Part shown: in pieces, positions 1-8,991 of the stretch
Layout: the number at the start of each line of letters is the position of its first letter
Numbering within the stretch: the first letter of the stretch is position 1
The notes under the pieces: generated by a model
Databases searched by the model: none
Seen by the model: only the letters and a program-made list of their open reading frames with translations
Told to the model about the DNA's origin: nothing
Assembly (NCBI GenBank): GCA_964428175.1
Contig: CAYRXM010000002.1
Coordinates: 1 to 64,000 of the forward strand
Source: CAYRXM01 sp964428175
Lineage (GTDB): Bacteria; Chloroflexota; Anaerolineae; JAFGEY01
Length of the DNA: 64,000 nucleotides
Direction: 5' to 3'
Translations under genes and position numbers: made by a program

Positions 1-60
1 GCGCCGATCAGCCTTGTATTGCTGTTAAAGTGCGACTTTTTTCAGGGGAGTCATACATAT

Positions 61-2538
61 TTAATCAAGCTTCCAAAACGCATCCAGCCGCTCAAGGTGA
101 TCATACACCTGATGCGCAGCCGCCTCATCGCCGCGTGCTTGCAGCCAGGCAGCGAACTCGTGCGCTACCTCGCCATCCAGCCGCCCGGTCAGGCGCATCA
201 CCTGAGGCAGCGGGGCCGGCCAGCCCAGGCGATCATAGAGCACAATATCGTAACCATACCAGATGACCAGATACGGGCTGAGCGCCTGCCGGTACTCGCG
301 CATGGCTTGCTGATCGTCGCCGCGCAGGCGAGCCAGACGCGCCCGGCCCAGACGGGCGGCCGGGTCGGCGGGATTTAGAAAAAGCGCCATACCAAAATCT
401 GCATCGGCAGCCTGCACCTGGCCGCGTTCCAGCCACACATCGCCGCGCGCGACCCAGGCCGCACCGTTCGTTGGCGCAAGCTCGACGGCGCGGGACAGCC
501 ATTCGAGGGCTGCCGCATCGCCCTGCCCGTGCAGGGCTTTTCCCAGCCAGAACATCGCGTTCGCGTCGTCGGGGGCTTGTTCCAGCCAGGCCCGGGTTTC
601 CTGCGCCAATGTCGTCCATTGTTCGGCGGCGGCTAACACCTGCCAGCGCCAGTCGCTCGCGGCGAGGTCGATCTGTCCGTCATAGGCAATGATGTCGTCC
701 CAACGCGCAGATCGCGCGCCGTCCCGCCAGAAAGGAGACCCGGCCCAGGAAGGCTCCAGCCGCAGCACCCAGGCATAGTCGCGAACGGCCTCCGCCCACT
801 GGCCGGCCTGCTCGGCCAGAATACCGTGATTGAGCCAGACCAGTGGCTGGAGCGGCGCGCGTTCGACGGCCTGATCGAGCAGCGCTTGGGCCTCGTCTAC
901 GCGCCCGGCCTGGACAAGCAGAGCCGCCAGGTTGAGTTGGTCTGCCCAGCCGGGCGCTTGTGTATCATAGACACACCGTTGATATTGCTCAATCGCCTGA
1001 TCGAGCGCGGCCTCATCGCCCGTCCCAACCTGCAACCCATAAACATAGCCCGACTGGCAGGCATACAGCCCCATCGACGGATCGCGCTGTATCGCCCGCC
1101 GGACGGCGTCTTGCGCTGCCGGCAAGTCGCCGCGCTGCATCGCCGCCAGGCTGACCGTCATCTGGCTGTAGCCCCAGTCATCCCAGGCCAACGGCGCGGC
1201 GCTCAACAGCAAAAAAGCTCCGACGCCCGCCCAGGCCCACCGCCAGCCCGGCTGCGGCGCGCTCGACGGGTGTTCGGGAAACAAAATACAAGCGACCCAA
1301 AGACAAACCGGCAGCAAGATGGCGGGGTCGAAAAAAAAGTAATCGACGGTCGATTGCACGGCCAGCCCGGCCAGCGCCGCGCCGATACCCAGCAGTTGCC
1401 ACCACCTGGTCGAGCCGGGCGGCGCGGCTCGCCAGCGCCGATACCACAGCCAGACCAGCGTCCACAACAGCCAGCCGCCGACGAGCAAACCGGGAAGGCC
1501 GGTTTCTGCCGCCACATTCAGGTATAGGCTGTGCACCCAATTGAGCTGATCGCGCGCGAACAGCGGATTTTGGTAGAGGCGCCAGGCCGTGCCAAAAGCG
1601 CCGGCGCCAACGCCAGTCCACGGATGATCGCGGAACACGGCCAGCGCGCTGCGAAACTGATCCAGCCGCACCAGGTCGCCCGACTGGTGACTCGCCATCC
1701 GCGTCGCCAGCGCCAACCCGCCGCCGACCAGTCCGCCCAGGCCGAGCACGAGCGCGCCGATCAGCGCCAGCCGCCCCATTCGCCTGGCCCAAAACGCAGA
1801 CAGCATGTGGCGGATGCGCGGATCGAACGAGGCGCCGAGGATAAACAGGGGCAGCGATGCGCCCAGGGCGACAAACCCGCCGCGCGTCAGACTCAATAGC
1901 ATCGTCACGACGGCCGCGCCCAGCCACAAACCGGCGCCGATCCGCGTATCGCGCGCCTGCGCAGAAATGCCTACCGACAGCGCCGGGGGAATCAACAGCG
2001 CCATCAATGCGGCCAGGCTGGTGCCATTAACCGGCGAGATCGCAAGCCGGTGCAGCACCGGTGGGATGAGGTTGGACAGGCCGCCGATCGGAAACCAGCC
2101 CGGCCCCAAAAAGGAAAAAATTGGCCAGCCAAAATACCAGGCGGCCATCTCGAGGCCGCTCACCAAACAGACCGCGCCGGTCAGCAGGTACAGTGTTTTC
2201 CACAGCAAACTGCCGCCGCCGCGCCGCATCAGATCGACCAACAGCCAGAAAACCAGGGACACGATGACCGTTTCCCAGGCGGCGCGCAAGCTAACGCGGC
2301 GGTTGACAGAAAACAAGACCGACCAGGCCGTCACCGCCCACCAGGCCAGGATCGGCAGGTCGATGGGGGTGCGCGGCCAGGCGCGACGTTGCCGCCAGCT
2401 TGACGCCGCCCACAAGCCCAGGCCGGCCGTCGGCACGATCCATTCGAACACGCGCATAGCCAGGTATTGATAGCCATAGCGCGACAACCAGATAAACAAC
2501 GCATAGCTGCCGGCTGCCAGAGACAACCACAAGCCCAT
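61..2538 (-). CDS. O-antigen polymerase/ligase-like membrane protein with C-terminal TPRs
   Basis: The 825-aa protein has an N-terminal half of about ten hydrophobic segments resembling the Wzy/WaaL O-antigen polymerase-ligase family, including the stretch FRDHPWTGVGAGAFGTAW, typical of the large extracytoplasmic loop. From about residue 440 it becomes soluble and contains TPR-like helical pairs (for example LNHGILAEQAGQWAEAVRDY). It probably polymerises or ligates lipid-linked glycan at the outer face of the membrane. The ATG at 2538 is chosen over one 39 bases upstream because AAGGA lies 8 bases before it and the longer form would overlap the preceding gene by 25 bases. It is the last gene of the polysaccharide operon. 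Polymerase versus ligase cannot be told from sequence. Confidence 0.8.
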   Translation of the reverse strand: MGLWLSLAAGSYALFIWLSRYGYQYLAMRVFEWIVPTAGLGLWAASSWRQRRAWPRTPIDLPILAWWAVTAWSVLFSVNRRVSLRAAWETVIVSLVFWLLVDLMRRGGGSLLWKTLYLLTGAVCLVSGLEMAAWYFGWPIFSFLGPGWFPIGGLSNLIPPVLHRLAISPVNGTSLAALMALLIPPALSVGISAQARDTRIGAGLWLGAAVVTMLLSLTRGGFVALGASLPLFILGASFDPRIRHMLSAFWARRMGRLALIGALVLGLGGLVGGGLALATRMASHQSGDLVRLDQFRSALAVFRDHPWTGVGAGAFGTAWRLYQNPLFARDQLNWVHSLYLNVAAETGLPGLLVGGWLLWTLVWLWYRRWRAAPPGSTRWWQLLGIGAALAGLAVQSTVDYFFFDPAILLPVCLWVACILFPEHPSSAPQPGWRWAWAGVGAFLLLSAAPLAWDDWGYSQMTVSLAAMQRGDLPAAQDAVRRAIQRDPSMGLYACQSGYVYGLQVGTGDEAALDQAIEQYQRCVYDTQAPGWADQLNLAALLVQAGRVDEAQALLDQAVERAPLQPLVWLNHGILAEQAGQWAEAVRDYAWVLRLEPSWAGSPFWRDGARSARWDDIIAYDGQIDLAASDWRWQVLAAAEQWTTLAQETRAWLEQAPDDANAMFWLGKALHGQGDAAALEWLSRAVELAPTNGAAWVARGDVWLERGQVQAADADFGMALFLNPADPAARLGRARLARLRGDDQQAMREYRQALSPYLVIWYGYDIVLYDRLGWPAPLPQVMRLTGRLDGEVAHEFAAWLQARGDEAAAHQVYDHLERLDAFWKLD

Positions 2539-2552
2539 TCGCGATTCCTTTT

Positions 2553-5027
2553 TCACGCCGAGGCCTCTTGAGAGCACAAATCCTCACCGCTCCATTCACT
2601 CAATACCTGCCGCACAGCATCCAGCCGGCGCTGACGGGCCAGCAAGGCCAGGGTAGCTATCAGATCGTTCAAGTCTTGGGCATACACCGCCGGCGACCGC
2701 TTGACGGCGTAAATGCCAGGGTGCAGGGTCGGCTGAGCGTGCTCATCGCCGGCATAGAGCGATTCGTGCAGTTTTTCACCCCGCCGCAGGCCGGTAAAGA
2801 CAATCGGGATGTCACGCTCCGGTTCCAGCCCATTGAGACGGATCAGATCGCAGGCCAGGTCATAGATGCGCACCGGCTGGCCCATATCGAGGACAAAGAT
2901 TTGTCCAGCCTGCCCCAAGGCCGCCGCCTGCAACACAAGCTGCACCGCCTCGGGAATGGTCATAAAATAGCGTGTGATGTGCGGGTGCGTCACCGTGACC
3001 GGCCCCCCCGCTTCAATCTGCGCCTGAAAGAGGGGAACGACACTACCCCGGCTGCCCAACACATTGCCAAAGCGAACCGCCACCCAGAGACGGCCTGTTT
3101 GCTGCGCCGCGCGCTGCACCAACAGCTCGCCCAGACGCTTGGTAGCCCCCATCACGCTCGACGGTTCGACCGCCTTGTCGGACGAAATAAAGACAAATCG
3201 GGCCGTCTGATGTCGTTCGGCCGCCGCAAGCAAGTGATGGGTGCCGATCACGTTGTTCAAAATGGCCTCGTCTTCGTTGACTTCGAGCAGCGGCACGTGC
3301 TTGTATGCTGCAGCGTGAAAAACCACCTGCGGTTTCCAGCGCTCAAAAACCCAATCCAACTTGGCGTCGTCGCGCACATCGCCCAGCACCAACGCGCTTT
3401 TGACCTCTGGAAAATTGCGCCGCAGCTCGGTTTGGATGGTAAACAGGCTGTTTTCGCCATGCCCCAACAGCACCAACTGCGCCGGGCCAAGCCGCGCCAC
3501 CTGGCGGCAAATCTCTGAGCCGATCGAGCCGCCCGCGCCCGTCACCAGCACGACGGCGCCGGTGAGATAGGCGGCGACACCGTTCAAATCGAGCGGCGCC
3601 GGCTCGCGACGCAGCAAGTCTTCCAGGCGGATCGAGCGGGCGCGCTGCACACTGACCTGCCCGCCGATCAACTCGAAATAGCCGGGCAGTGTGCGCACCT
3701 GGACGCCAGCCTGACGGGCCAGATAAAAGACGCGGCGCACCACCGCACCCGGCGCAGTGGGCATCGAGATAAGAACCTGATCAACGCGCTGCTCGGCCAC
3801 GCAGCGCGGCAGGTCGGCCAGCACGCCCAGCACTTGAACCCCGGCGATATCGAGGCCTTGCTTGTCGGGCGCGTCATCCAGGTATCCGACCAGCCGGTAG
3901 CCCAGCCGGTTGCGCTGCATCTCGCGCGCCACCATCACCCCGGCGTCACCGGCGCCGATCAACAGAACCCGTTTCTCGTCAGGTTGGGGGTGCAACAGCG
4001 CCGCCGGCGAGACCTGCTTTTCCTGCCGCCAGCGTTCGGCGAAACGCACGCCGCCAACGAGCAAAAGGGTAAGCATGGCATCGATGGCGATCACCGAACG
4101 CGGAAAACCGGTGATAAATGGAATGTACCACGGCCCAACCCACAGCGCCAGGATGACCGCGCTGATCACAGCCGTGCTCAAGACCACCGCCGTGATCACA
4201 CTCAACCATTCCTGAATGCCTGCATAGCGCCACAGACGGCGGTACAGCCGCAAACGCACGAAAAAGAACAACTTGACCGCCAGCATCAGGAAAAAGACCG
4301 GCCAGTACAAGGACAACTGGTCCAGAATCGAATAGGTGGTATTGTCAAAGCGAATGGCAAAGGCCAGGCCATAAGCAAGGGTCAGACACAAGACATCATA
4401 GACGAACAAGATGCGATTTCCCGTATAAATACGGATCGTATCGAGCAAAATACCGATATCGGTCAGCACTGTGCGCCGCAGCAAATATTCAACATCCAGG
4501 GCCAGTTTCACCGGCATGATCTCGTTCAGATAGGCCCTTTCCGGGTCGGCCACGCCGCGCAGCCGTTCGGCCTCGTTGCGAAAGACGATCTGCGCCGGGC
4601 CGGTGATGCCAGGTTTGGCCTCCAGCACATAACGCTGTCCGCGCGTATAGTGGGCGACATAACGGGGGTCTTCGGGGCGCGGCCCGACCAGGCTCATCTC
4701 GCCGATCAGCACATTCCACAGCTGCGGCAGTTCATCCAGGCGGTGCGCGCGCAGCAAACGGCCAGCCGGTGTGATCCGCGTGTCATTTTCGGTAGTGATG
4801 CCCGGCCCGGCCTGATCCGCGTTGACGACCATGGTGCGAAATTTGAGCACCCGGATTTCGCGTCCGCCTTGCCCTATGCGCCGGGCGCGGTAGAGCACCG
4901 GACCTTTGGAGCCCAGTTTGATCAGCAGGGTGATCAGCGCCAGCAGCGGGCTGAGCAGCAGCAGGCCGACCAGCGCCGCGCTCAAGTCAAGCAAGCGGCG
5001 CAGCAGGGCATCGATACGTCGCATCAT
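2553..5027 (-). CDS. Fused phosphoglycosyl transferase (PglC-like) and NDP-sugar 4,6-dehydratase (PglF/CapD-like)
   Basis: The 824-aa protein joins two normally separate enzymes. Residues 1-180 are a bacterial sugar transferase: a hydrophobic membrane helix, VLKFRTM, DELPQLWNVL and SLVGPRP. This family moves a sugar phosphate from UDP-sugar to undecaprenyl phosphate. Residues about 205-330 are a hydrophobic bundle, then a Rossmann domain (LLIGAGDAG near 356) and the dehydratase (VTGAGGSIGSE near 494, SSDKAV near 615, MGATKR near 626, with Met where most SDRs have Tyr, as in PglF/FlaA1). Such dehydratases make 4-keto-6-deoxy sugars from UDP-GlcNAc. ATGATG at 5027-5022 overlaps the TGA of the aminotransferase gene, suggesting coupling. 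The next enzyme expected in the pathway, an aminotransferase, is that upstream gene. Confidence 0.88.
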   Translation of the reverse strand: MMRRIDALLRRLLDLSAALVGLLLLSPLLALITLLIKLGSKGPVLYRARRIGQGGREIRVLKFRTMVVNADQAGPGITTENDTRITPAGRLLRAHRLDELPQLWNVLIGEMSLVGPRPEDPRYVAHYTRGQRYVLEAKPGITGPAQIVFRNEAERLRGVADPERAYLNEIMPVKLALDVEYLLRRTVLTDIGILLDTIRIYTGNRILFVYDVLCLTLAYGLAFAIRFDNTTYSILDQLSLYWPVFFLMLAVKLFFFVRLRLYRRLWRYAGIQEWLSVITAVVLSTAVISAVILALWVGPWYIPFITGFPRSVIAIDAMLTLLLVGGVRFAERWRQEKQVSPAALLHPQPDEKRVLLIGAGDAGVMVAREMQRNRLGYRLVGYLDDAPDKQGLDIAGVQVLGVLADLPRCVAEQRVDQVLISMPTAPGAVVRRVFYLARQAGVQVRTLPGYFELIGGQVSVQRARSIRLEDLLRREPAPLDLNGVAAYLTGAVVLVTGAGGSIGSEICRQVARLGPAQLVLLGHGENSLFTIQTELRRNFPEVKSALVLGDVRDDAKLDWVFERWKPQVVFHAAAYKHVPLLEVNEDEAILNNVIGTHHLLAAAERHQTARFVFISSDKAVEPSSVMGATKRLGELLVQRAAQQTGRLWVAVRFGNVLGSRGSVVPLFQAQIEAGGPVTVTHPHITRYFMTIPEAVQLVLQAAALGQAGQIFVLDMGQPVRIYDLACDLIRLNGLEPERDIPIVFTGLRRGEKLHESLYAGDEHAQPTLHPGIYAVKRSPAVYAQDLNDLIATLALLARQRRLDAVRQVLSEWSGEDLCSQEASA

Positions 5028-6190
5028 GCGCGGTTCGCCTCCACCGTTTCGCCCACCGCCTCGATCACCCGCTGCACCTGCTCGTCGCGTAGGCGCGGGT
5101 AGCAAGGCAACGAGATGCAGGTCGCAAAGATCGACTCGGTGACCGGAAAATCGGCCGGCTGCCAGCCAAAGCGCTCGCGATAATATGAGAGGTGATAAAC
5201 GGGGATAAAATGCACCGAGGCGCCAATGCCTCGCTCGCGCAGCGCGACAAAAAAGCGGTCGCGGCCGATGCGCAAGCGTTCGGCATTGAGGCGCAGCATG
5301 TACAGGTGATGGGCGTGCCGGTCGCCGGCGCGCGCTTCCGGTGAGACAATCAATTCCGGCATATCGGTAAAGGTCTGTGTATATCGGGCGGCAATTTCGG
5401 CGCGGCGGGCCAGGTTGCGCTCCAACTTGGCGAGCTGCACCAGCCCAAGCGCCGCCTGGATATCGGTGAAATTATCCTTGAACCCCGGCACGACCACATC
5501 ATAACGCCACGAGCCTTCAGCGGTGTAGCGCTTCCAGGCGTCGCGGCTGAGGCCGTGCAGGTGCCAGACCCGCGCCTGCTCGATGAAAGCCTCGTCATTC
5601 GAGGTCAGCATCCCACCCTCGGCGGTGGTCAGGTTTTTGGTGGCATAGAAACTAAAGGCCGTCGCATCGCCGATGCTGCCGATCATCCGCTCGCCGACGC
5701 GCGTGCCCACCGCGTGTGCGGCGTCTTCCAGCACCTTGAGGCCGCGATCGCGGGCCAGGGCGAGCAGTTCAGGCATCCGGCAGGGCAGTCCGGCCAGATG
5801 CACCGGCAGCAAAACGCGCGTGCGCGGCGTGATGCGGGCGGCGGCCTGCACCGGGTCGATGTTGTAGTCATCTGCGGAAACATCGGCCAGTATCGGCGTG
5901 GCCCCTTGCTGGACAATGGTGTGAACGGTGGAACAAAAGGTGAGCGGCGAGGTGATCACCTCATCGCCGGGGCCGATCCCCCAGGCGGCCAGGGCCACAT
6001 GCATCGCCGCCGTGCCCGAATTGATCGCCAGGGCAGCCCGAGCGTTCACATAAGCGGCGAACTGTTGTTCAAACGCTTTGGTGCGCGGCCCGGTGGTGAT
6101 CCAGCCGGAACGCAGCACCTCGGCCACAGCGTCGATCTCTTCTTCGCCGATGTCGGGACGATCGTAAGGGATAAATTCACGGTCTGCCAT
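5024..6190 (-). CDS. DegT/DnrJ/EryC1/StrS family sugar aminotransferase
   Basis: The 388-aa length is typical of PLP-dependent sugar aminotransferases. Visible marks are RSGWITTGPRTKAFE near the N-terminus, the conserved VLEDAAHAVG segment, and FSFYATKNLTTAEGGML with the Schiff-base lysine. The family aminates keto sugars. Here the likely substrate is the UDP-4-keto-6-deoxy sugar made by the adjacent dehydratase, as PglE acts after PglF in bacillosamine synthesis; this pairing is inferred from context. The start overlaps the upstream methyltransferase gene by 14 bases and is preceded by GGGAGG. No acetyltransferase (PglD-like) is seen nearby, so the sugar may stay a free amine or be acetylated by an enzyme encoded elsewhere. 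Confidence 0.9.
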   Translation of the reverse strand: MADREFIPYDRPDIGEEEIDAVAEVLRSGWITTGPRTKAFEQQFAAYVNARAALAINSGTAAMHVALAAWGIGPGDEVITSPLTFCSTVHTIVQQGATPILADVSADDYNIDPVQAAARITPRTRVLLPVHLAGLPCRMPELLALARDRGLKVLEDAAHAVGTRVGERMIGSIGDATAFSFYATKNLTTAEGGMLTSNDEAFIEQARVWHLHGLSRDAWKRYTAEGSWRYDVVVPGFKDNFTDIQAALGLVQLAKLERNLARRAEIAARYTQTFTDMPELIVSPEARAGDRHAHHLYMLRLNAERLRIGRDRFFVALRERGIGASVHFIPVYHLSYYRERFGWQPADFPVTESIFATCISLPCYPRLRDEQVQRVIEAVGETVEANRA

Positions 6191-6890
6191 TTGAGCCTCC
6201 CTTTTTCCGGATCAAAATCAGGTCATGCGTGCGCAGCCAGGGCGACCACTCGAGCACCGCGCAGGCCAACCAGCTCCAGCGGGCCAGGCGGCGGGTGATC
6301 GGCGCGGCCAGTGTCACCGCCTGACGGATCATGACGCCCTGTGGAAAGAGCGCGCGCACCTCGCGCCGGTTGATGGCGCGCACGGCGCGGTTGGGACTCT
6401 GAAAGTGAAAATCATACCACAGCACTGCGCCGCCGGGACGCAGCACGCGCCAAATCTCTTGAGCGATATACTTTCGTAGATTATCATCAAGCACTGAAGT
6501 AAAGACAGTGAACTGGGCCACCAGGTCAAACGCGGCCGGTGGATAGGGCAGCGCGCCGCCGTCGGCCACGGCAAGCGAGACGGCAGCGGGCAGCCGCGCT
6601 TGGGCTGCGGCCAGACGGTCGGGCAGCAGATCGCAGCCGCGCAGCCGGGCGGGGTTGGCGCCCCAACGCAGCAGTTCCAGCAGCACGCCGCCGTCGCCGC
6701 AGCCCACTTCTAAAATATCGCGCCCTGCCAGCGGTTCGAACCCGGTCTGGCGCAGCAGGCGCAAGATGGCCCGCTCGCGGCTGTGCAGTGCAAACTGCAC
6801 GTCGGGCCGGTAGATGCTGTAGCGGCCTTGCAGTCGCGGGTCTTGGGCGCGGCGGGCATACTCGGCGCGGATGCGGTCAAGTTCGGTCAT
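6177..6890 (-). CDS. SAM-dependent class I methyltransferase
   Basis: The 237-aa protein carries the SAM-binding motif ILEVGCGDGGVLLELL, a motif II region (FDLVAQFTVF) and the post-motif VLRPGGAVLWYDFHF. It belongs to the Methyltransf_11/25-like families. Its place between a glycosyltransferase and a sugar aminotransferase suggests it modifies a sugar or a glycan end, possibly as a chain-length cap, but the substrate cannot be read from sequence. The ATG at 6890 has GAAAGG upstream and lies 14 bases from the preceding stop. A much longer open frame upstream has no family similarity and overlaps the neighbouring gene. Confidence 0.87.
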   Translation of the reverse strand: MTELDRIRAEYARRAQDPRLQGRYSIYRPDVQFALHSRERAILRLLRQTGFEPLAGRDILEVGCGDGGVLLELLRWGANPARLRGCDLLPDRLAAAQARLPAAVSLAVADGGALPYPPAAFDLVAQFTVFTSVLDDNLRKYIAQEIWRVLRPGGAVLWYDFHFQSPNRAVRAINRREVRALFPQGVMIRQAVTLAAPITRRLARWSWLACAVLEWSPWLRTHDLILIRKKGGSNGRP

Positions 6891-6904
6891 GGCGCAGCCT
6901 TTCG

Positions 6905-7900
6905 TCAGGGCGGGCCAAAGCGGATCAGGCCGGCCCAGAAGCCCAGCCCGTAGGCCAGGTGAAGAATGGCAAAAACCAAGGGCAGGCGCGGCAGGTGTGA
7001 CCAGCCGTGCCGGGCAGCAATCGAAATGGACACGATCAGGTTGGCAAGCAGGTAAAGGGCCAACCCGCCGATATAGATTAGACGTAAAAAATTCCAAAGC
7101 ACCGTCAAAAACAATCCGCCAATGACCGCCAGGGCAAAGAAGGGGGGAATCCAATGTCGCAGCCGGGCCGAGCCGGGCACCTTTTGAAAGACGCGCACTT
7201 TCCAGCAACCATACTGAAAGTACTGCCGCCACAGCGAGCGCAGCGTGGCGCGAGCGTAATAGGTGGAGCAGATGGCCGGATCGAGCCAGATTTTGCCGCC
7301 GGCGGCGCGCAGGCGATAGTTGAACTCGTCGTCCTGATTGCGCACCAGTTCCTCATCAAACAGGCCGATGCGATCAAAAACCTGGCGCCGGTAGGCGCCA
7401 AAGGCAACTGTATCGACATATTTGCCCACGCGAGTGCCAATCCGAAAGGATGCGTCTCCCACGCCAAAGGGACAGGCCTGGGCCAACGCGATGCTCTTTG
7501 CTTCCGGGGTCTCGCCAACGGTCTCGATCACTCCGCCCACACAATCAGCTTCCATTGAACACAAAGCATCTATACACCTCGGTATATAGTCTGGCGCAAT
7601 CACTGTATGTCCGCCGACGAGAATGATGATCTCCCCATGGGCTTTCTGAATGCCAATGTTCGTCGCCGAAGGCATTGCCAGCTGTGGGTTGTCGAGCAAG
7701 CGCACGTTGGAATGGCAGTTGAGCAGTTGGTTGACGATTTCGCGGGTGCCATCGTCCGACATCCCATCGACCACCCATATCTCGGTTCGTTCGGATGGAT
7801 ACTCTTGCGCCAGCACAGCGCCCAGCGAACGTTCGATAAACGCGGCCTCGTTGCGGATGGGCATGATAATCGAGATCAAGGGGGTAGATGATTGGCTCAT
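6905..7900 (-). CDS. Family 2 glycosyltransferase (ExoA/succinoglycan type)
   Basis: The 331-aa protein starts with the GT-A fold signature SIIMPIRNEAAFIERSL and has WVVDGMSDDGT and a QDDEFNYRLRAAGG acceptor motif. The C-terminal 90 residues hold two or three hydrophobic segments that anchor it to the membrane, as in ExoA-like transferases. It should add a sugar to the lipid-linked repeat unit at the cytoplasmic face. Its start overlaps the stop of the WecB gene by 4 bases (ATGA), consistent with coupled translation. Confidence 0.9.
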   Translation of the reverse strand: MSQSSTPLISIIMPIRNEAAFIERSLGAVLAQEYPSERTEIWVVDGMSDDGTREIVNQLLNCHSNVRLLDNPQLAMPSATNIGIQKAHGEIIILVGGHTVIAPDYIPRCIDALCSMEADCVGGVIETVGETPEAKSIALAQACPFGVGDASFRIGTRVGKYVDTVAFGAYRRQVFDRIGLFDEELVRNQDDEFNYRLRAAGGKIWLDPAICSTYYARATLRSLWRQYFQYGCWKVRVFQKVPGSARLRHWIPPFFALAVIGGLFLTVLWNFLRLIYIGGLALYLLANLIVSISIAARHGWSHLPRLPLVFAILHLAYGLGFWAGLIRFGPP

Positions 7901-8991
7901 CGCAGATCATCGCTCCAAAGACGCTGACTTGCCGGCTGATCTATCAACAATTCGGCAATGCGTTCGCCGGCCCGGCCGTCGCCGTAGTATTCCGGATGTG
8001 TGGGGGGCGCGGCGGCGGTCTGGGCGGCGCGCACAATCGCCTCCCGGTCGGCGTCGACCAAAACATTCCACCCACTGTGTACGGTTTCGACCCATTCGGT
8101 TTCCGGGCGCAGGGTGACGCAGGGCACGGCGTAAAAATAGGCCTCTTTTTGCACGCCGCCCGAATCGGTGAGGATCAGCCGCGCGTTTCGTTCCAGGACG
8201 ATCATATCCAGATAGCCCACCGGCTCGATCGCCCGGACGTTGCAGGCAAGAACAATCTCGGCCCGCCGGATGGCCTGCCGGGTCCGCGGGTGCAGCGGCA
8301 AGACGATCGGTGCATCGATCCGGGCAAAGGCATCCATAATCGCCCGCAGCCGCTCGACGTGGTCGGTGTTGGCTGCCCGGTGTACGGTCGCCAGCAGATA
8401 ACCTTGCGGCGAGAGGGCCAGCCGGGCCAGGATCGTCGATTGGGAAGCGGCCAACTGCCCATAATACAAGGCGGCGTCGTACATCACGTCGCCTACAATG
8501 TATACACCGCGCCGGATGTCCTCCTGGGCCAGGTTGTGGGCGGCGGTCGGCGTGGGGCAAAAGAGCTGCGTCGACAGGTGATCGGTCACCACCCGGTTAA
8601 TCTCTTCGGGCATCTGGCGGTCGAAACTGCGCAGCCCCGCCTCGACGTGGGCGACGGGGATGTTCAATTTGGCGGCAGCCAGTGCGCCGGCCAGCGTCGA
8701 GTTGGTGTCGCCGTACACCAGCACCCGGTCGGGCTTTTTCTGGAGCAAAGCTCGCTCGATGCCTTCCAGCATTGCCGCTGTTTGCGCGCCGTGCGGCCCC
8801 GATCCGACGTTCAGGTTGATGTCCGGCGCGGGAATGGTCAGTTCTTGAAAGAACTGCTCCGACATGCCGTAATCATAGTGCTGGCCGGTGTGCAGCAGCA
8901 CTTCACGATGCCGCTGCCGCAGCGCGCGGCTTACCGTCGCCGCTTTGATGAATTGGGGCCGCGCCCCGACGATGGAGAGGATAGTAATCAA
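7897..8991 (-). CDS. wecB: UDP-N-acetylglucosamine 2-epimerase (non-hydrolysing)
   Basis: The 364-aa protein has the hallmark segments of WecB/MnaA: VGARPQFIKA at the start, HTGQHYD, YGDTNSTLAGALAA, HVEAGLRS, PEEINR and SGGVQKEA. The enzyme interconverts UDP-GlcNAc and UDP-ManNAc in the cytoplasm and supplies ManNAc-type sugars for the polymer. I take the TTG at 8991 as start. It is preceded by AAAGGA, forms a 4-base TTGA overlap with the stop of the upstream glycosyltransferase, and puts the family N-terminus (ITILSIVGARP) in place. The ATG 141 bases further upstream would add an unrelated N-terminus overlapping the neighbour. Confidence 0.94.
   Translation of the reverse strand: MITILSIVGARPQFIKAATVSRALRQRHREVLLHTGQHYDYGMSEQFFQELTIPAPDINLNVGSGPHGAQTAAMLEGIERALLQKKPDRVLVYGDTNSTLAGALAAAKLNIPVAHVEAGLRSFDRQMPEEINRVVTDHLSTQLFCPTPTAAHNLAQEDIRRGVYIVGDVMYDAALYYGQLAASQSTILARLALSPQGYLLATVHRAANTDHVERLRAIMDAFARIDAPIVLPLHPRTRQAIRRAEIVLACNVRAIEPVGYLDMIVLERNARLILTDSGGVQKEAYFYAVPCVTLRPETEWVETVHSGWNVLVDADREAIVRAAQTAAAPPTHPEYYGDGRAGERIAELLIDQPASQRLWSDDLR

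Noticed and set aside
1..60. Possible gene end or signal at the left edge
   Set aside because: No frame or hairpin with support is seen before the stop codon at 61.
3834..5102. 422-codon plus-strand open frame
   Set aside because: Antisense of the sugar transferase/dehydratase fusion; composition typical of a shadow.
6891..7232. Longer N-terminus for the methyltransferase
   Set aside because: It would overlap the glycosyltransferase gene by about 330 bases and shows no similarity to the family. The ATG at 6890 has a ribosome site.
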